DNA of 34,359 nt from positions 1 through 34,359 of the forward strand of contig CAIQUG010000123.1 of NCBI GenBank assembly GCA_903874895.1, given 5' to 3'. Below the pieces are notes generated by a model. It saw nothing but the letters and a program-made list of their open reading frames with translations. It did no database searches and had not been told where the DNA came from. This DNA is from an uncultured Caulobacterales bacterium (lineage in GTDB: Bacteria; Pseudomonadota; Alphaproteobacteria; Caulobacterales; Caulobacteraceae). Position numbers and translations under genes: made by a program. Of this stretch, positions 25,229 to 33,441 are shown piece after piece (position 1 is the first letter of the stretch; the number at the start of each line of letters is the position of its first letter).

Positions 25229-26313
25229 TGCGAATCCTGCTGGCGACAGACGCCTGGGAGCCGCAGGTGAACGGCGTTGTCCGCACCCTGACCCGCACCA
25301 TCGCCGAATGCCGTGCCCTGGGGCACGAGGTCGAGGTGGTCTCCCCCGACCAGTTCAAGACCGTGCCCATGCCCACCTATCCGGAGATCCGGCTGGCGTT
25401 GAACGCCTACGAGGCGATCCAGGAGCGGTTCAAGGCGTTCGAGCCGGAGGCGATCCACATCGCCACGGAGGGCCCGATCGGTCTGGCGGCCCGGCGCATC
25501 TGCCTCGAATGGAAGCTGCCCTTCACGACGAGTTATCACACGCGGTTTCCGGAATACATTTCCGCGCGCCTGCCGGTGCCGACGGCGGTGGGCTATGCCT
25601 TCATGCGCTGGTTCCACGGACCGTCGGGGCGGATCATGGTGGCCACGGAAAGCTTCCGGACCGAGCTGGAGAAGAAGGGGTTCCGCAACCTGTCCCCCTG
25701 GTCCCGCGGTGTGGAGACCGAGCTGTTCCGTCCCCGTTCCCATGACGACCTGCCGGAAGAGATCCGTGACCTGCCCCGCCCGATCTGGCTGAATGTCGGC
25801 CGGGTGGCGGTGGAGAAGAACATCGAGGCCTTCCTGTCCCTGGACCTGCCGGGCAGCAAGGTGGTGGTGGGCGATGGCCCGTCCCGGGAGGCCCTGCAGG
25901 CCAGCTATCCCGAGGCGTTCTTCGCCGGATCCCGCTTCGGCGAGGAACTGGCGCGCTTCTTCGCCGCCGCCGACGTGTTCGTGTTCCCGTCCCTGACCGA
26001 CACCTTCGGACTCGTGATCCTCGAGGCCATGGCCACCGGCTCCCCCGTGGCGGCCTATCCGGCGCCGGGACCCATCGATCTGATCCCCGGCTCGGGGGCC
26101 GGCGTCTGCGACGAAGACCTGGCCACGGCCTGCCGCGAGGCCCTGAAGATCGACCGCGCCGTCGTGCGGGCCTATGCGGAGAAGTTCTCCTGGCGGGCCT
26201 GCACGGAGGAGTTCATCCGCAACCTGCAGCCCTATCCCGAGCCGGAAAAGACCCGTTTCTGGCGGCGGCTCCGGCGGTTGGCGCGCCTGAGGCGGCGCCC
26301 GCAGCTGAACTGA
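25228..26313 (+). CDS. GT4 family glycosyltransferase (Agt-like glycolipid synthase candidate)
   Basis: The 361-residue GT-B enzyme begins MRILLATDAWEPQVNGVVRT, has TSYHTRFPEY (101-110), the nucleotide-binding NVGRVAVEKN (189-198) and the acidic motif with Glu266 in DTFGLVILEAM (258-268). It has no membrane span; a basic C-terminal tail (WRRLRRLARLRRRP) could bind membranes. Coupled in one transcript with the PlcP-like gene, it probably glycosylates the diacylglycerol that PlcP releases, giving phosphorus-free glycolipids. The sugar donor cannot be told; automatic pipelines would call it a mannosyltransferase. Confidence 0.85.
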   Translation: MRILLATDAWEPQVNGVVRTLTRTIAECRALGHEVEVVSPDQFKTVPMPTYPEIRLALNAYEAIQERFKAFEPEAIHIATEGPIGLAARRICLEWKLPFTTSYHTRFPEYISARLPVPTAVGYAFMRWFHGPSGRIMVATESFRTELEKKGFRNLSPWSRGVETELFRPRSHDDLPEEIRDLPRPIWLNVGRVAVEKNIEAFLSLDLPGSKVVVGDGPSREALQASYPEAFFAGSRFGEELARFFAAADVFVFPSLTDTFGLVILEAMATGSPVAAYPAPGPIDLIPGSGAGVCDEDLATACREALKIDRAVVRAYAEKFSWRACTEEFIRNLQPYPEPEKTRFWRRLRRLARLRRRPQLN

Positions 26314-26520
26314 GGGGTCGGGCGTCCTTCGAGACGGTCTTCAAGGGGGCCTTGTCCCACAGCACCTCATTGATTTTCCACAACCTTCGTCATCCTGAGG
26401 GGGGCCGTCAGGTCCATCTCGAACGACGGGATCCGCTTGCCCGGACTGTCACAAAGCCCCCCTCGGGGCTGTCACAATTCCCGCAGCCGAAAAAGATGCC
26501 CCCGCTGCGACAAAATGCCT
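26314..26520. other. Intergenic stretch upstream of the decarboxylase promoter
   Basis: This non-coding stretch holds a CTTCGTCATCCTGAGG segment that resembles dispersed intergenic repeats of alphaproteobacteria, and a hairpin flanked by 9-bp direct repeats (listed separately). Together with the promoter and leader it makes a 317-bp gap between genes, unusually long for this window. Confidence 0.5.
26446..26477. repeat. Two CTGTCACAA direct repeats enclosing a perfect hairpin
   Basis: CTGTCACAA occurs at 26446-26454 and 26469-26477, 23 bp apart (about two helical turns). Between and overlapping them, AGCCCC-CCTC-GGGGCT (26455-26470) forms a 6-bp hairpin. It could be a regulator site for the decarboxylase promoter 45-75 bp downstream, or the end of the glycosyltransferase transcript, though no T run follows. 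Confidence 0.6.
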
Positions 26521-26549
26521 TTGACATGGGGGCGTATTTTCCTTATCTG
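26521..26549 (+). promoter_or_regulatory. Strong sigma-70-type promoter of the decarboxylase gene
   Basis: A perfect TTGACA (26521-26526), a 17-bp spacer and TATCTG (26544-26549). A GCCCCC/GGGGGC inverted repeat (26498-26503 and 26528-26533) spans the -35 box and may be an operator. Predicted start near 26556, leaving a 75-base leader. Confidence 0.65.
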
Positions 26550-26555
26550 CGCGCT

Positions 26556-26630
26556 TCCGGCGGACCCGAAGTCCACAAACACGCTGCTAACGCCGGCCTG
26601 GGTTTAACAATTTGCAGGGGGCTACGTGAA
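26556..26630 (+). promoter_or_regulatory. 5' leader of the decarboxylase mRNA, possible speF-type RNA element
   Basis: The predicted leader contains a GGAC-CCGAA-GTCC hairpin and a CCTG (26597-26600) that could pair with CAGG (26615-26618) at the ribosome binding site. Alphaproteobacterial ornithine decarboxylase genes are known to carry a conserved leader called speF; gene identity fits, but I cannot confirm the consensus by eye. There is no ATG-started upstream peptide in it. Confidence 0.35.
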
Positions 26631-27887
26631 TTGCGCACGTACCAATCTCCCCTGGACCTGGTCCGTGAGCGGTCCCCGGAACGTCCGGTCGCACTTGTGC
26701 GCCCCGACGTCCTGGCCGTAGCGGCGCAGTGGTTCCAGGCTAACTTTCGCGGCGACGTTCTCTACGCCGTCAAGGCCAACCCTTCTCCGTGGGTCATCGA
26801 GACCCTGCGGGAGACCGGCCTCGACCGCTATGACGTGGCCTCCGTGCCGGAGATCGACCTGGTGGCGCGCCACGCTCCGGGTGCGAAGATGGCGTTCATG
26901 CACCCGGTAAAGAGCCGTGCCGCCATCTCGAAGGCCTATTTCGACTATGGTGTCCGGACCTTTTCCCTGGATTGTCATGACGAGCTGGCCAAGATCCTCG
27001 ACGCCACCGGCAACGCCCGGGACCTGGACCTGATCGTCCGGCTCGGCGTCCAGACCGACGGCGCGGCCTACTCCCTGTCCGGCAAGTTCGGTGTGTCCGC
27101 CGACGAGGCTCCGTCCCTGCTGCTCGCCGCCCGCCGGGCGACGGAGGAGCGAATGGGCGTGTCCTTCCATGTGGGCTCCCAGTGCATGCGGCCGACCGCC
27201 TATCAGGCGGCCATGGCCCAGGCCTCCCGGGCCCTGGTTCGCGCCGGCGTGTTCGCCGATGTGGTGGACGTGGGCGGCGGCTTCCCGTCCATCTATCCGG
27301 GCATGACCCCGCCGGCCCTGGCCGACTATGTGGACTCCATCCATCGCGGCTTCGACGAGATGAAGGTGCACGAGACCACCGAGCTGTGGTGCGAACCCGG
27401 CCGGGCCCTGGTGGCCGAAGCCTCGTCCCTGCTGGTGAAGGTGGAGCTGCGCAAGGGTGACGCCCTCTATCTGAACGACGGGTCCTATGGCTCGATGTTC
27501 GACGCCACCCACTTCAAGTGGCCCTTCCCGGTGAAGCTGGTCCGCGACGGCGAGTCGTCCGGCGAGCTGCGGCCGTTCCGCTTCTACGGACCGACCTGCG
27601 ACTCCATCGATGCCATGGCCGGTCCCTACTGGCTGCCGGAGGACGTCCGCGAGGGCGACTATCTGGAGATCGGCCAGATGGGGGCCTACGGCGTCGCCAT
27701 GGCCACGCGCTTCAACGGCTATGGCGATACCGAGCTGGCGGAGGTGGGCGATGGCCCGATGGCCTCTCAGTTCGGCCTTGGACCCCGCAACATCTCGACG
27801 CCCCGGGTCGAGGAAGAGGACGCCCGCAAGGTCGTCCGCTTCTCCCGGCCGAAGGGTGCCGCGGGCAAGAAGCGGCGCAAGCGCTAG
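26631..27887 (+). CDS. Type III PLP-dependent ornithine/lysine decarboxylase
   Basis: The 418-residue alanine-racemase-fold enzyme makes putrescine or cadaverine. PLP lysine is Lys48 in YAVKANP; other landmarks are FHVGSQC, DVGGGFPSIYPG, CEPGRALVAE and the cross-subunit catalytic Cys in YGPTCDSID. The reading frame is open back to 26352, but the start is probably TTG 26631 (MRTYQSPLDL), nine bases after AGGGGG and downstream of the promoter; upstream residues have no family similarity. The basic tail (GKKRRKR) is unusual. It is followed by the deoxyhypusine-synthase-like gene after 148 bp, a common pairing in Alphaproteobacteria. Ornithine versus lysine preference is not decidable here. Confidence 0.9.
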   Translation: MRTYQSPLDLVRERSPERPVALVRPDVLAVAAQWFQANFRGDVLYAVKANPSPWVIETLRETGLDRYDVASVPEIDLVARHAPGAKMAFMHPVKSRAAISKAYFDYGVRTFSLDCHDELAKILDATGNARDLDLIVRLGVQTDGAAYSLSGKFGVSADEAPSLLLAARRATEERMGVSFHVGSQCMRPTAYQAAMAQASRALVRAGVFADVVDVGGGFPSIYPGMTPPALADYVDSIHRGFDEMKVHETTELWCEPGRALVAEASSLLVKVELRKGDALYLNDGSYGSMFDATHFKWPFPVKLVRDGESSGELRPFRFYGPTCDSIDAMAGPYWLPEDVREGDYLEIGQMGAYGVAMATRFNGYGDTELAEVGDGPMASQFGLGPRNISTPRVEEEDARKVVRFSRPKGAAGKKRRKR

Positions 27888-28035
27888 CCGGCCCATCCTA
27901 CAATCGCCGGTCACAATCTCCGGCCTATATGTCTTTGCGCGCCGATGACGAATCGGCCGCGCGCCCGCCGGTCGCTCCGTCCCGGCGGGCGCAGTTGTTC
28001 CGGGACGGGCGTTTGAACCATGGGAAACCAGAGCG

Positions 28036-29094
28036 ATGAACGCACCCGCCTCCAAGTCCAACACCAAGGCCGAACTTCTCTCCACCCTCGTCGAGCACGT
28101 GGACATCACGTCCTATGATGCCCGTCCGGTGATCGACGCCATGCGCAAGATGAGCTTCACCAGCCGTGACACGGCCCGGGCGGCGGACATCTTCAACATG
28201 GCCATCGAGGACGCCGACTGCTCCCCCTGGCTGATCCTCGCCGGGTCCACCTCCGCCGGCGGCTGCATGCACGTGTACCGGGACATGGTGAAGTTCGGCA
28301 TGGTCGACGTGGTGGTCGCCACCGGTGCCTCCATCGTCGACATGGACTTCTTCGAGGCCCTGGGCTTCCGCCACTACCAGGCCAAGGGCCAGGTGGACGA
28401 CCGGGACTTGCGGGCCAACTACATCGACCGGATCTACGACACCTATATCGACGAGGAAGAGCTCCAGAACTGCGATCACGTGATCTACGAGATCGCCGAG
28501 AGCCTGGAGCCGCGCCCCTATTCGTCCCGGGAATTCATCTACGAGATGGGCAAGTGGCTGGCGGCGGGCAACGCCAAGAAGCCCGGCTCCCTGATCCAGA
28601 CGGCCTATGAGGAGGGCGCGCCCATCTTCTGCCCGGCCTTCGTCGATTCCTCGGCGGGCTTCGGCCTTGTCAAGCACCAGGTCGAGCGGGCCAAGGCCGG
28701 CAAGCCCTACATGTGCATCGACGCCGTGGCCGACTTCCGCGAACTGACCGACATCAAGCTGGCGGCCGGGGCCACGGGCCTGTTCATGGTCGGCGGCGGC
28801 GTGCCCAAGAATTTCGCCCAGGACACGGTGGTGTGTGCGGAAATCCTCGGCCACGAGGTGGAGATGCACAAGTACGCCGTGCAGATCACCGTCGCCGATG
28901 TGCGCGACGGGGCGTGCTCCTCCTCGACCCTCAAGGAGGCCTGCTCCTGGGGCAAGGTGGACGTGACCTTCGAACAGATGGTATTCGCCGAGGCGACCAC
29001 GGTGGTGCCGCTGATCGGGTCCGACGCCTATTTCCGCGGCGGCTGGAAGGCGCGGGAAAAGCGCCGCTGGCAGAAGCTGTTCACCAAGGGCTGA
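28036..29094 (+). CDS. Deoxyhypusine-synthase-like protein (probable homospermidine synthase type)
   Basis: The 352-residue NAD-dependent protein has the DHS fold: LILAGSTSAGG (66-76), VVVATGASIVDMDFFEALG (92-110), a C-terminal VGGGVPKNF with the catalytic lysine Lys258, and the ACSSSTLKEACSWGKV segment. Bacteria lack eIF5A, so the classical reaction is unlikely; bacterial DHS-like proteins have been reported to transfer an aminobutyl group between polyamines to form sym-homospermidine. The preceding putrescine-forming decarboxylase supports this. Whether spermidine or putrescine is the donor here is inference. Confidence 0.9.
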   Translation: MNAPASKSNTKAELLSTLVEHVDITSYDARPVIDAMRKMSFTSRDTARAADIFNMAIEDADCSPWLILAGSTSAGGCMHVYRDMVKFGMVDVVVATGASIVDMDFFEALGFRHYQAKGQVDDRDLRANYIDRIYDTYIDEEELQNCDHVIYEIAESLEPRPYSSREFIYEMGKWLAAGNAKKPGSLIQTAYEEGAPIFCPAFVDSSAGFGLVKHQVERAKAGKPYMCIDAVADFRELTDIKLAAGATGLFMVGGGVPKNFAQDTVVCAEILGHEVEMHKYAVQITVADVRDGACSSSTLKEACSWGKVDVTFEQMVFAEATTVVPLIGSDAYFRGGWKAREKRRWQKLFTKG

Positions 29095-29128
29095 GCCGAA
29101 GTCCTGACCGGAGAGACCTGAAGACGTC

Positions 29129-29575
29129 ATGTCGTTCAAGATCGAACATCGCGTGGGCGTCCAGGCCGCTCCGGACGTGTTGTGGGACCTGGTCTCCGAC
29201 CTGTCCGGCTGGGAGGCCTGGAACCCCCTCTATCCCCGGGCCGAGGGCAAGCTGGCCATCGGCTCGAAACTCGACGTGACGCTGGCCCTGCCCGGCGGCA
29301 AGCCCGAACCGATCGCCCCCATCGTGGTGGACTGGGTGCCGCACATGCAGCTGGTCTGGCGCCTGCGCCTGATGGGCGGCCTGTTGCGGACGGTCCGCTA
29401 CATGGAGATCGAACCCCTGGACGAAGGGCGCGCCTCGGTCTTCTCCCACGGGGAGATGTTCGAGGGTCCGGCGGCCATGTTCATGCCCAAGGCCCTGCGC
29501 AAGCGGATCAAGGCCGGCTTCATCGCCATGAGTGAAGCCCTGCAGGCCGAGGCCCACCGCCGCGCCGGGCGGTGA
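29129..29575 (+). CDS. SRPBCC (START-like) domain protein
   Basis: The 148-residue protein is one SRPBCC domain: FKIEHRVGVQAAPDVLWDLVSDLSGWEAWNPLYPRAEG is the standard N-terminal half, followed by a beta-sheet with LVWRLRLMGGLLRTVRYMEI and a long C-terminal helix ending ALQAEAHRR. Such domains bind hydrophobic ligands; the ligand is unknown. GGAGAG precedes the ATG. It lies 34 bp after the DHS-like gene, probably on the same transcript, but a polyamine role is not evident. Confidence 0.88.
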   Translation: MSFKIEHRVGVQAAPDVLWDLVSDLSGWEAWNPLYPRAEGKLAIGSKLDVTLALPGGKPEPIAPIVVDWVPHMQLVWRLRLMGGLLRTVRYMEIEPLDEGRASVFSHGEMFEGPAAMFMPKALRKRIKAGFIAMSEALQAEAHRRAGR

Positions 29576-29747
29576 GGCGGTGCGGGGTTCACGGAACCCC
29601 GTGCCGGGGGGCTACACCCTGGCGAATGCCGTAGACAACACGTCTTCCCGATCCTGGGGATGGGCCGGATGGGCCCGGTGCGAGGGACGTGCGCTGGCGT
29701 ACCCGGCCTGTTCGGCCTATATCGGTTCAGGACCGGAGACCCGCCCC

Positions 29748-30203
29748 GTGATCGACGACCTCTATTCGGCGAAGATCCTCACCCTGGCCGCGAACATGCC
29801 CCGGGCCGGGCGTCTGGCCGCGCCCCAGGCCACGGCAGAGCGGACGGCCAAGCTCTGCGGCAGCACGATCATCGTCGACGTGATCCTGGACGCGGCGGGC
29901 CATGTGGCGGACTTCGCCCAGGACGTGCGGGCGTGTGCCCTCGGCCAGGCCGCTGCGGCGGTGTTGGGGGAACACGTCATCGGGGCTGACCTGGCAGACA
30001 TCGAGCAGGCTCGCGACGCGCTCCGGGATATGCTAAAGACCGGGGGTCCGGCACCCGACGGGCGGTTTTCGGATCTCGCCGTGCTGGCTCCCGTGAAAGA
30101 CTATCCTGCCCGCCACGCCTCGACCCTGCTGGCCTTCGAGGCTGCCGTGGCGGCTGTCCGGGCCGGGATCGCAACGCGAACTAGCCCCGCCGTCGCAGGA
30201 TGA
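29748..30203 (+). CDS. Iron-sulfur cluster assembly scaffold protein, IscU/NifU-like
   Basis: The 151-residue protein fits the IscU/SufU fold. Cluster ligands are visible at Cys37 (KLCGST) and Cys63 ([10 protein letters not shown]); the third cysteine of IscU is replaced by His in PARHAS, as in the alphaproteobacterial scaffold branch. The GTG at 29748 has GGAG ten bases upstream and gives the family N-terminus ([10 protein letters not shown]). It precedes yidD and thrS, a conserved arrangement in Caulobacterales. Confidence 0.85.
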   Translation: MIDDLYSAKILTLAANMPRAGRLAAPQATAERTAKLCGSTIIVDVILDAAGHVADFAQDVRACALGQAAAAVLGEHVIGADLADIEQARDALRDMLKTGGPAPDGRFSDLAVLAPVKDYPARHASTLLAFEAAVAAVRAGIATRTSPAVAG

Positions 30204-30288
30204 GCTGCGGCGCGGGTTGATCTGTGGCGTCTGCAAGGCGATAAGCCTTGCGCCATCCGGCAGCCTCCCGCCCCAGCCCGACGACGGC

Positions 30289-30555
30289 ATGAACCTTTAT
30301 CCCACGAGCGTCCGCCTGGCGCACCGCGCCTACAAGCTGACCCTGTCGCCCCTGATCGGGCGGCAGTGCCGCTTTCTTCCGACCTGTTCGGACTATGCCG
30401 CGGACGTTCTGATCACCCACGGACCCTGGCGCGGCGGCTGGCTCGCCGCCCGGCGTGTGTGCCGCTGCAACCCCTGGGGTGGATCGGGCTATGACCCGCC
30501 GCCGCCGAAAGTCCCGGGCCTCGCAAGGGCCCCGGGGAAGGACCAAGACCGATGA
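30289..30555 (+). CDS. yidD: Membrane protein insertion efficiency factor YidD
   Basis: The 88-residue protein has the YidD signature [23 protein letters not shown], then [15 protein letters not shown]. It is a small amphipathic inner-membrane-associated protein thought to assist YidC-dependent insertion. Start ATG 30289 ([10 protein letters not shown]) matches family members; a TTG at 30217 would add 24 residues. Its stop overlaps thrS by four bases (ATGA). Confidence 0.92.
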   Translation: MNLYPTSVRLAHRAYKLTLSPLIGRQCRFLPTCSDYAADVLITHGPWRGGWLAARRVCRCNPWGGSGYDPPPPKVPGLARAPGKDQDR

Positions 30556-32480
30556 GCATCGACATCCAGTTTCCCGACGGCGCCGTGCGCAGCTATGAGC
30601 CGGGCATCACCGGCCGGGCCATCGCCGAAGGCCTGTCCAAGTCCCTCGCCAAGAAGGCCATGCTCGTCCGCGTGGACGGCCGCCTCCTCGACCTCGACCG
30701 GGTCCTCGAGGCCGGCGGCCGGATCGAGATCCTGACCCGGGAGCATCCCGATGTGCTGGACGTGATCCGCCACGACGCCTCCCATGTCATGGCGCAGGCG
30801 GTGCAGGAGCTGTTCCCCGGCACCCAGGTGACCATCGGCCCGGCGGTGGAAGACGGCTTCTACTATGATTTCGCCCGGGACGAGCCCTTCAGCCTTGATG
30901 ACCTCGCCCTGATCGAGACGCGCATGCGCCAGATCGTGGACCGGGACGAGAAGATCGTGCGGGAAGTCTGGGACCGGGACGCGGCCATTGCCCATTTCCG
31001 CGAGATCGGCGAGACCTACAAGGCGGAGATCATCTCCGACCTGCCACAGGACGAGGTGATCACCGTCTATCGCCAGGGTCCGTGGAAGGACCTCTGTCTG
31101 GGCCCGCACCTGCCCTCCACCGGCAAGGTGGGCAAGGCCTTCAAGCTGACCAAGCTGGCCGGGGCCTACTGGCGGGGCGACCATCGCAATGCCCAGCTTC
31201 AGCGGATCTATGGCACGGCCTGGGCTTCGGACGAGGACCTTGCCGCCCACCTGCACCGGCTGGAGGAGGCCGAGCGCCGGGACCACCGCCGCATCGGCCG
31301 GGCCATGGACCTGTTCCACATCCAGGAAGAGGGCCGGGGCATGGTGTTCTGGCACCCCAAGGGCTGGACCCTGTGGAAGACGGTGGAGGCCTACATGCGC
31401 CGCCGCCTGGATGCCGCCGGCTATGTGGAGGTGAAGACGCCCCAGGTGCTGGACCGCTCCTTCTGGGAAAAGTCCGGCCACTGGGAGAAGTACCGCCCCA
31501 ACATGTTCGTCTGCGAGACGGTGGAGGACGAGGTCCTGTCCCTGAAGCCGATGAACTGCCCGGGGCACCTGCAGATCTTCAATTTCGGCCAGCGTTCCTA
31601 TCGCGACCTGCCCCTGCGCATGGCCGAGTTCGGGGCCTGCCACCGGTACGAGCCGTCCGGCAGCCTGCACGGGCTGATGCGGGTCCGGGGTTTCACCCAG
31701 GACGATGCCCACATCTTCTGCCGCGAGGACCAGATCGAGGCAGAGACGGAAGCCTTCGTGCGCCTGACCCAGAGCATCCATGCGGACTTCGGCATGGTGG
31801 CACAGCATGTGGCGCTGGCCACCCGTCCGGAGATCCGGGCCGGGTCCGACGAATTCTGGGACAAGGCGGAAGCCACCCTGCTCAGCGCCTCGCGCAAGGC
31901 CGGGGTGGAGCCGGTGATTGCCGAGGGTGACGGGGCCTTCTACGCGCCGAAGCTCGACTTCGTGGTCAAGGACGCCATCGGCCGCAGCTGGACCTGTGGC
32001 ACCCTGCAGCTGGACTATGTCCTGCCGGAGCGGCTGGGGGCGGAATACGTGGCCGCCGACGGGACCAAGCAACGGCCGGTGATGCTGCACCGGGCGATCC
32101 TCGGTTCGTTCGAGCGCTTCATCGGCATACTGATCGAGAACTACGGCGGCGCCTTCCCCCTGTGGCTGGCACCGGTGCAGGTCGTCGTGGCCACGATCAC
32201 CTCGGATGCGGACGACTATGCGCGATCTGTCGCAGACCGCCTCACGAATGCCGGATTGCGTGTCGAGACTGATCTGCGTAATGAGAAAATCAACTACAAG
32301 GTGCGAGAGCACAGCCTCGGCAAGATCCCTGTGATTGCAGTGATCGGCCGGAAGGAGGCTGAGCTCGGGCAGCTTGCCCTTCGTCGCCTGGGGTCCCAGG
32401 ATCAGACGATTGTAAGTCTGGACGAAGCGGTTTCTATTTTGGTGCAGGATGCGGCTCCGCCGGATCTGAGGTTGGGGTGA
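30552..32480 (+). CDS. thrS: Threonyl-tRNA synthetase
   Basis: The 642-residue class II synthetase has an N-terminal TGS domain (1-63), the editing domain with His74, His78 (HDASH), Cys182 and His186 (CLGPH), the catalytic core with zinc ligands Cys336, His387 and His513, and a C-terminal anticodon-binding domain (from about 535). All key residues for charging tRNA-Thr and hydrolysing Ser-tRNA-Thr are present. It is translationally coupled to yidD. The last 260 bases (32221-32480) are visibly lower in GC than the rest. Confidence 0.97.
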   Translation: MSIDIQFPDGAVRSYEPGITGRAIAEGLSKSLAKKAMLVRVDGRLLDLDRVLEAGGRIEILTREHPDVLDVIRHDASHVMAQAVQELFPGTQVTIGPAVEDGFYYDFARDEPFSLDDLALIETRMRQIVDRDEKIVREVWDRDAAIAHFREIGETYKAEIISDLPQDEVITVYRQGPWKDLCLGPHLPSTGKVGKAFKLTKLAGAYWRGDHRNAQLQRIYGTAWASDEDLAAHLHRLEEAERRDHRRIGRAMDLFHIQEEGRGMVFWHPKGWTLWKTVEAYMRRRLDAAGYVEVKTPQVLDRSFWEKSGHWEKYRPNMFVCETVEDEVLSLKPMNCPGHLQIFNFGQRSYRDLPLRMAEFGACHRYEPSGSLHGLMRVRGFTQDDAHIFCREDQIEAETEAFVRLTQSIHADFGMVAQHVALATRPEIRAGSDEFWDKAEATLLSASRKAGVEPVIAEGDGAFYAPKLDFVVKDAIGRSWTCGTLQLDYVLPERLGAEYVAADGTKQRPVMLHRAILGSFERFIGILIENYGGAFPLWLAPVQVVVATITSDADDYARSVADRLTNAGLRVETDLRNEKINYKVREHSLGKIPVIAVIGRKEAELGQLALRRLGSQDQTIVSLDEAVSILVQDAAPPDLRLG

Positions 32481-32487
32481 GATCTGC

Positions 32488-33420
32488 ATGAATTCCCCGA
32501 CACGTGATCTCGGTCAGCGGATTTTGGGTCAGGACCTGATGCCCGGCCGGGATCGCGATGGCATCACGGTGGTCATGGTCGTGTTCCGGACGGGACCGGC
32601 GCTGCGGGGCAGCATTGATCGCGTCCGGGCTGACGCCCTGACGGATCAGTTCGTCATCGTCGACAATGGATCCAACCCGGAGGAAGAGGGCTGGATCGAT
32701 GCCGCCGTCTCCGCCGATGACCGGATCATCCTGATCCGTGGCCAGGGCAATGTGGGCTTTGCCCGGGCCGCCAATATGGGAGCCAACGCGGCCAACGGCC
32801 GTGTGGTGGTGTTTCTCAATCCCGATGCCTTCCTGCAGCCGGGCTGTCTCCAGTCCCTGGCCGACGGGGTCCGCATGGGCCCGGCCCCGTGTCTCGTGGG
32901 GGCCCGGGTGCTGAACCCGGACCTGTCCGAGCAGCGCGGGGCCCGGCGCGGGGAGGTGACGCCGGTCACCACGCTGCTCAGCCTGCTCCGTCTGTCCAAC
33001 CGGTTCAGTTTCCTGCGGCGGTTCGAGATCCATCACGAAGGCGATCCCGCCCCCTGCGGCCGGATTCCCGTTCCCACCATCTCCGGCGCGGGCTTTGCCA
33101 TGACCCCGGAGGACTTCGCCGCCCTGAAGGGCTTCGACGAGGGCTATTTCCTGCATGTGGAGGATGTGGACCTGTGCTGGCGGGTGCGTCGCATGGGCGG
33201 GTCGGTGTGGTTCGACCCCAATGCCAGCATCATCCATCTGGGTTCCACCAGCCGCACCAGTCCGATCAAGATCGAGTTCTGGAAGGGCGTGGGGCTGGTC
33301 CGCTATTTCCGCAAGCGGGCGGACAATCCGGCGCGGGTGCTGGTCGCCAATCTTCTGGCCCCCGCCATCATCGGGGCTTCGCTCGTGCGGGCTGTGCTGC
33401 GCAAGCGCCGACCGCGCTGA
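32488..33420 (+). CDS. GT2 family glycosyltransferase, rhamnosyltransferase-like
   Basis: The 310-residue GT-A enzyme shows the family landmarks: DNGS (59-62), GNVGFARAANMG (87-98), LNPDA (110-114), SGAGFAM, and FLHVEDVDLCWR with the ED catalytic-base pair. It resembles WbbL-type enzymes that add rhamnose or other deoxysugars to surface polysaccharide. One hydrophobic stretch near the C-terminus (VLVANLLAPAIIGASLV) may touch the membrane. It lies seven bases after thrS, so it is co-transcribed, but no polysaccharide cluster is in the window. Confidence 0.9.
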   Translation: MNSPTRDLGQRILGQDLMPGRDRDGITVVMVVFRTGPALRGSIDRVRADALTDQFVIVDNGSNPEEEGWIDAAVSADDRIILIRGQGNVGFARAANMGANAANGRVVVFLNPDAFLQPGCLQSLADGVRMGPAPCLVGARVLNPDLSEQRGARRGEVTPVTTLLSLLRLSNRFSFLRRFEIHHEGDPAPCGRIPVPTISGAGFAMTPEDFAALKGFDEGYFLHVEDVDLCWRVRRMGGSVWFDPNASIIHLGSTSRTSPIKIEFWKGVGLVRYFRKRADNPARVLVANLLAPAIIGASLVRAVLRKRRPR

Positions 33421-33441
33421 GACCCGGCTTCAGAGCCGGCT

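Noticed and set aside
26622-28109. Long antisense frame over the decarboxylase
   Set aside because: The decarboxylase has all catalytic residues; antisense product is a compositional shadow.
30489-32489. Long antisense frame over thrS
   Set aside because: thrS is complete with all zinc and editing residues.
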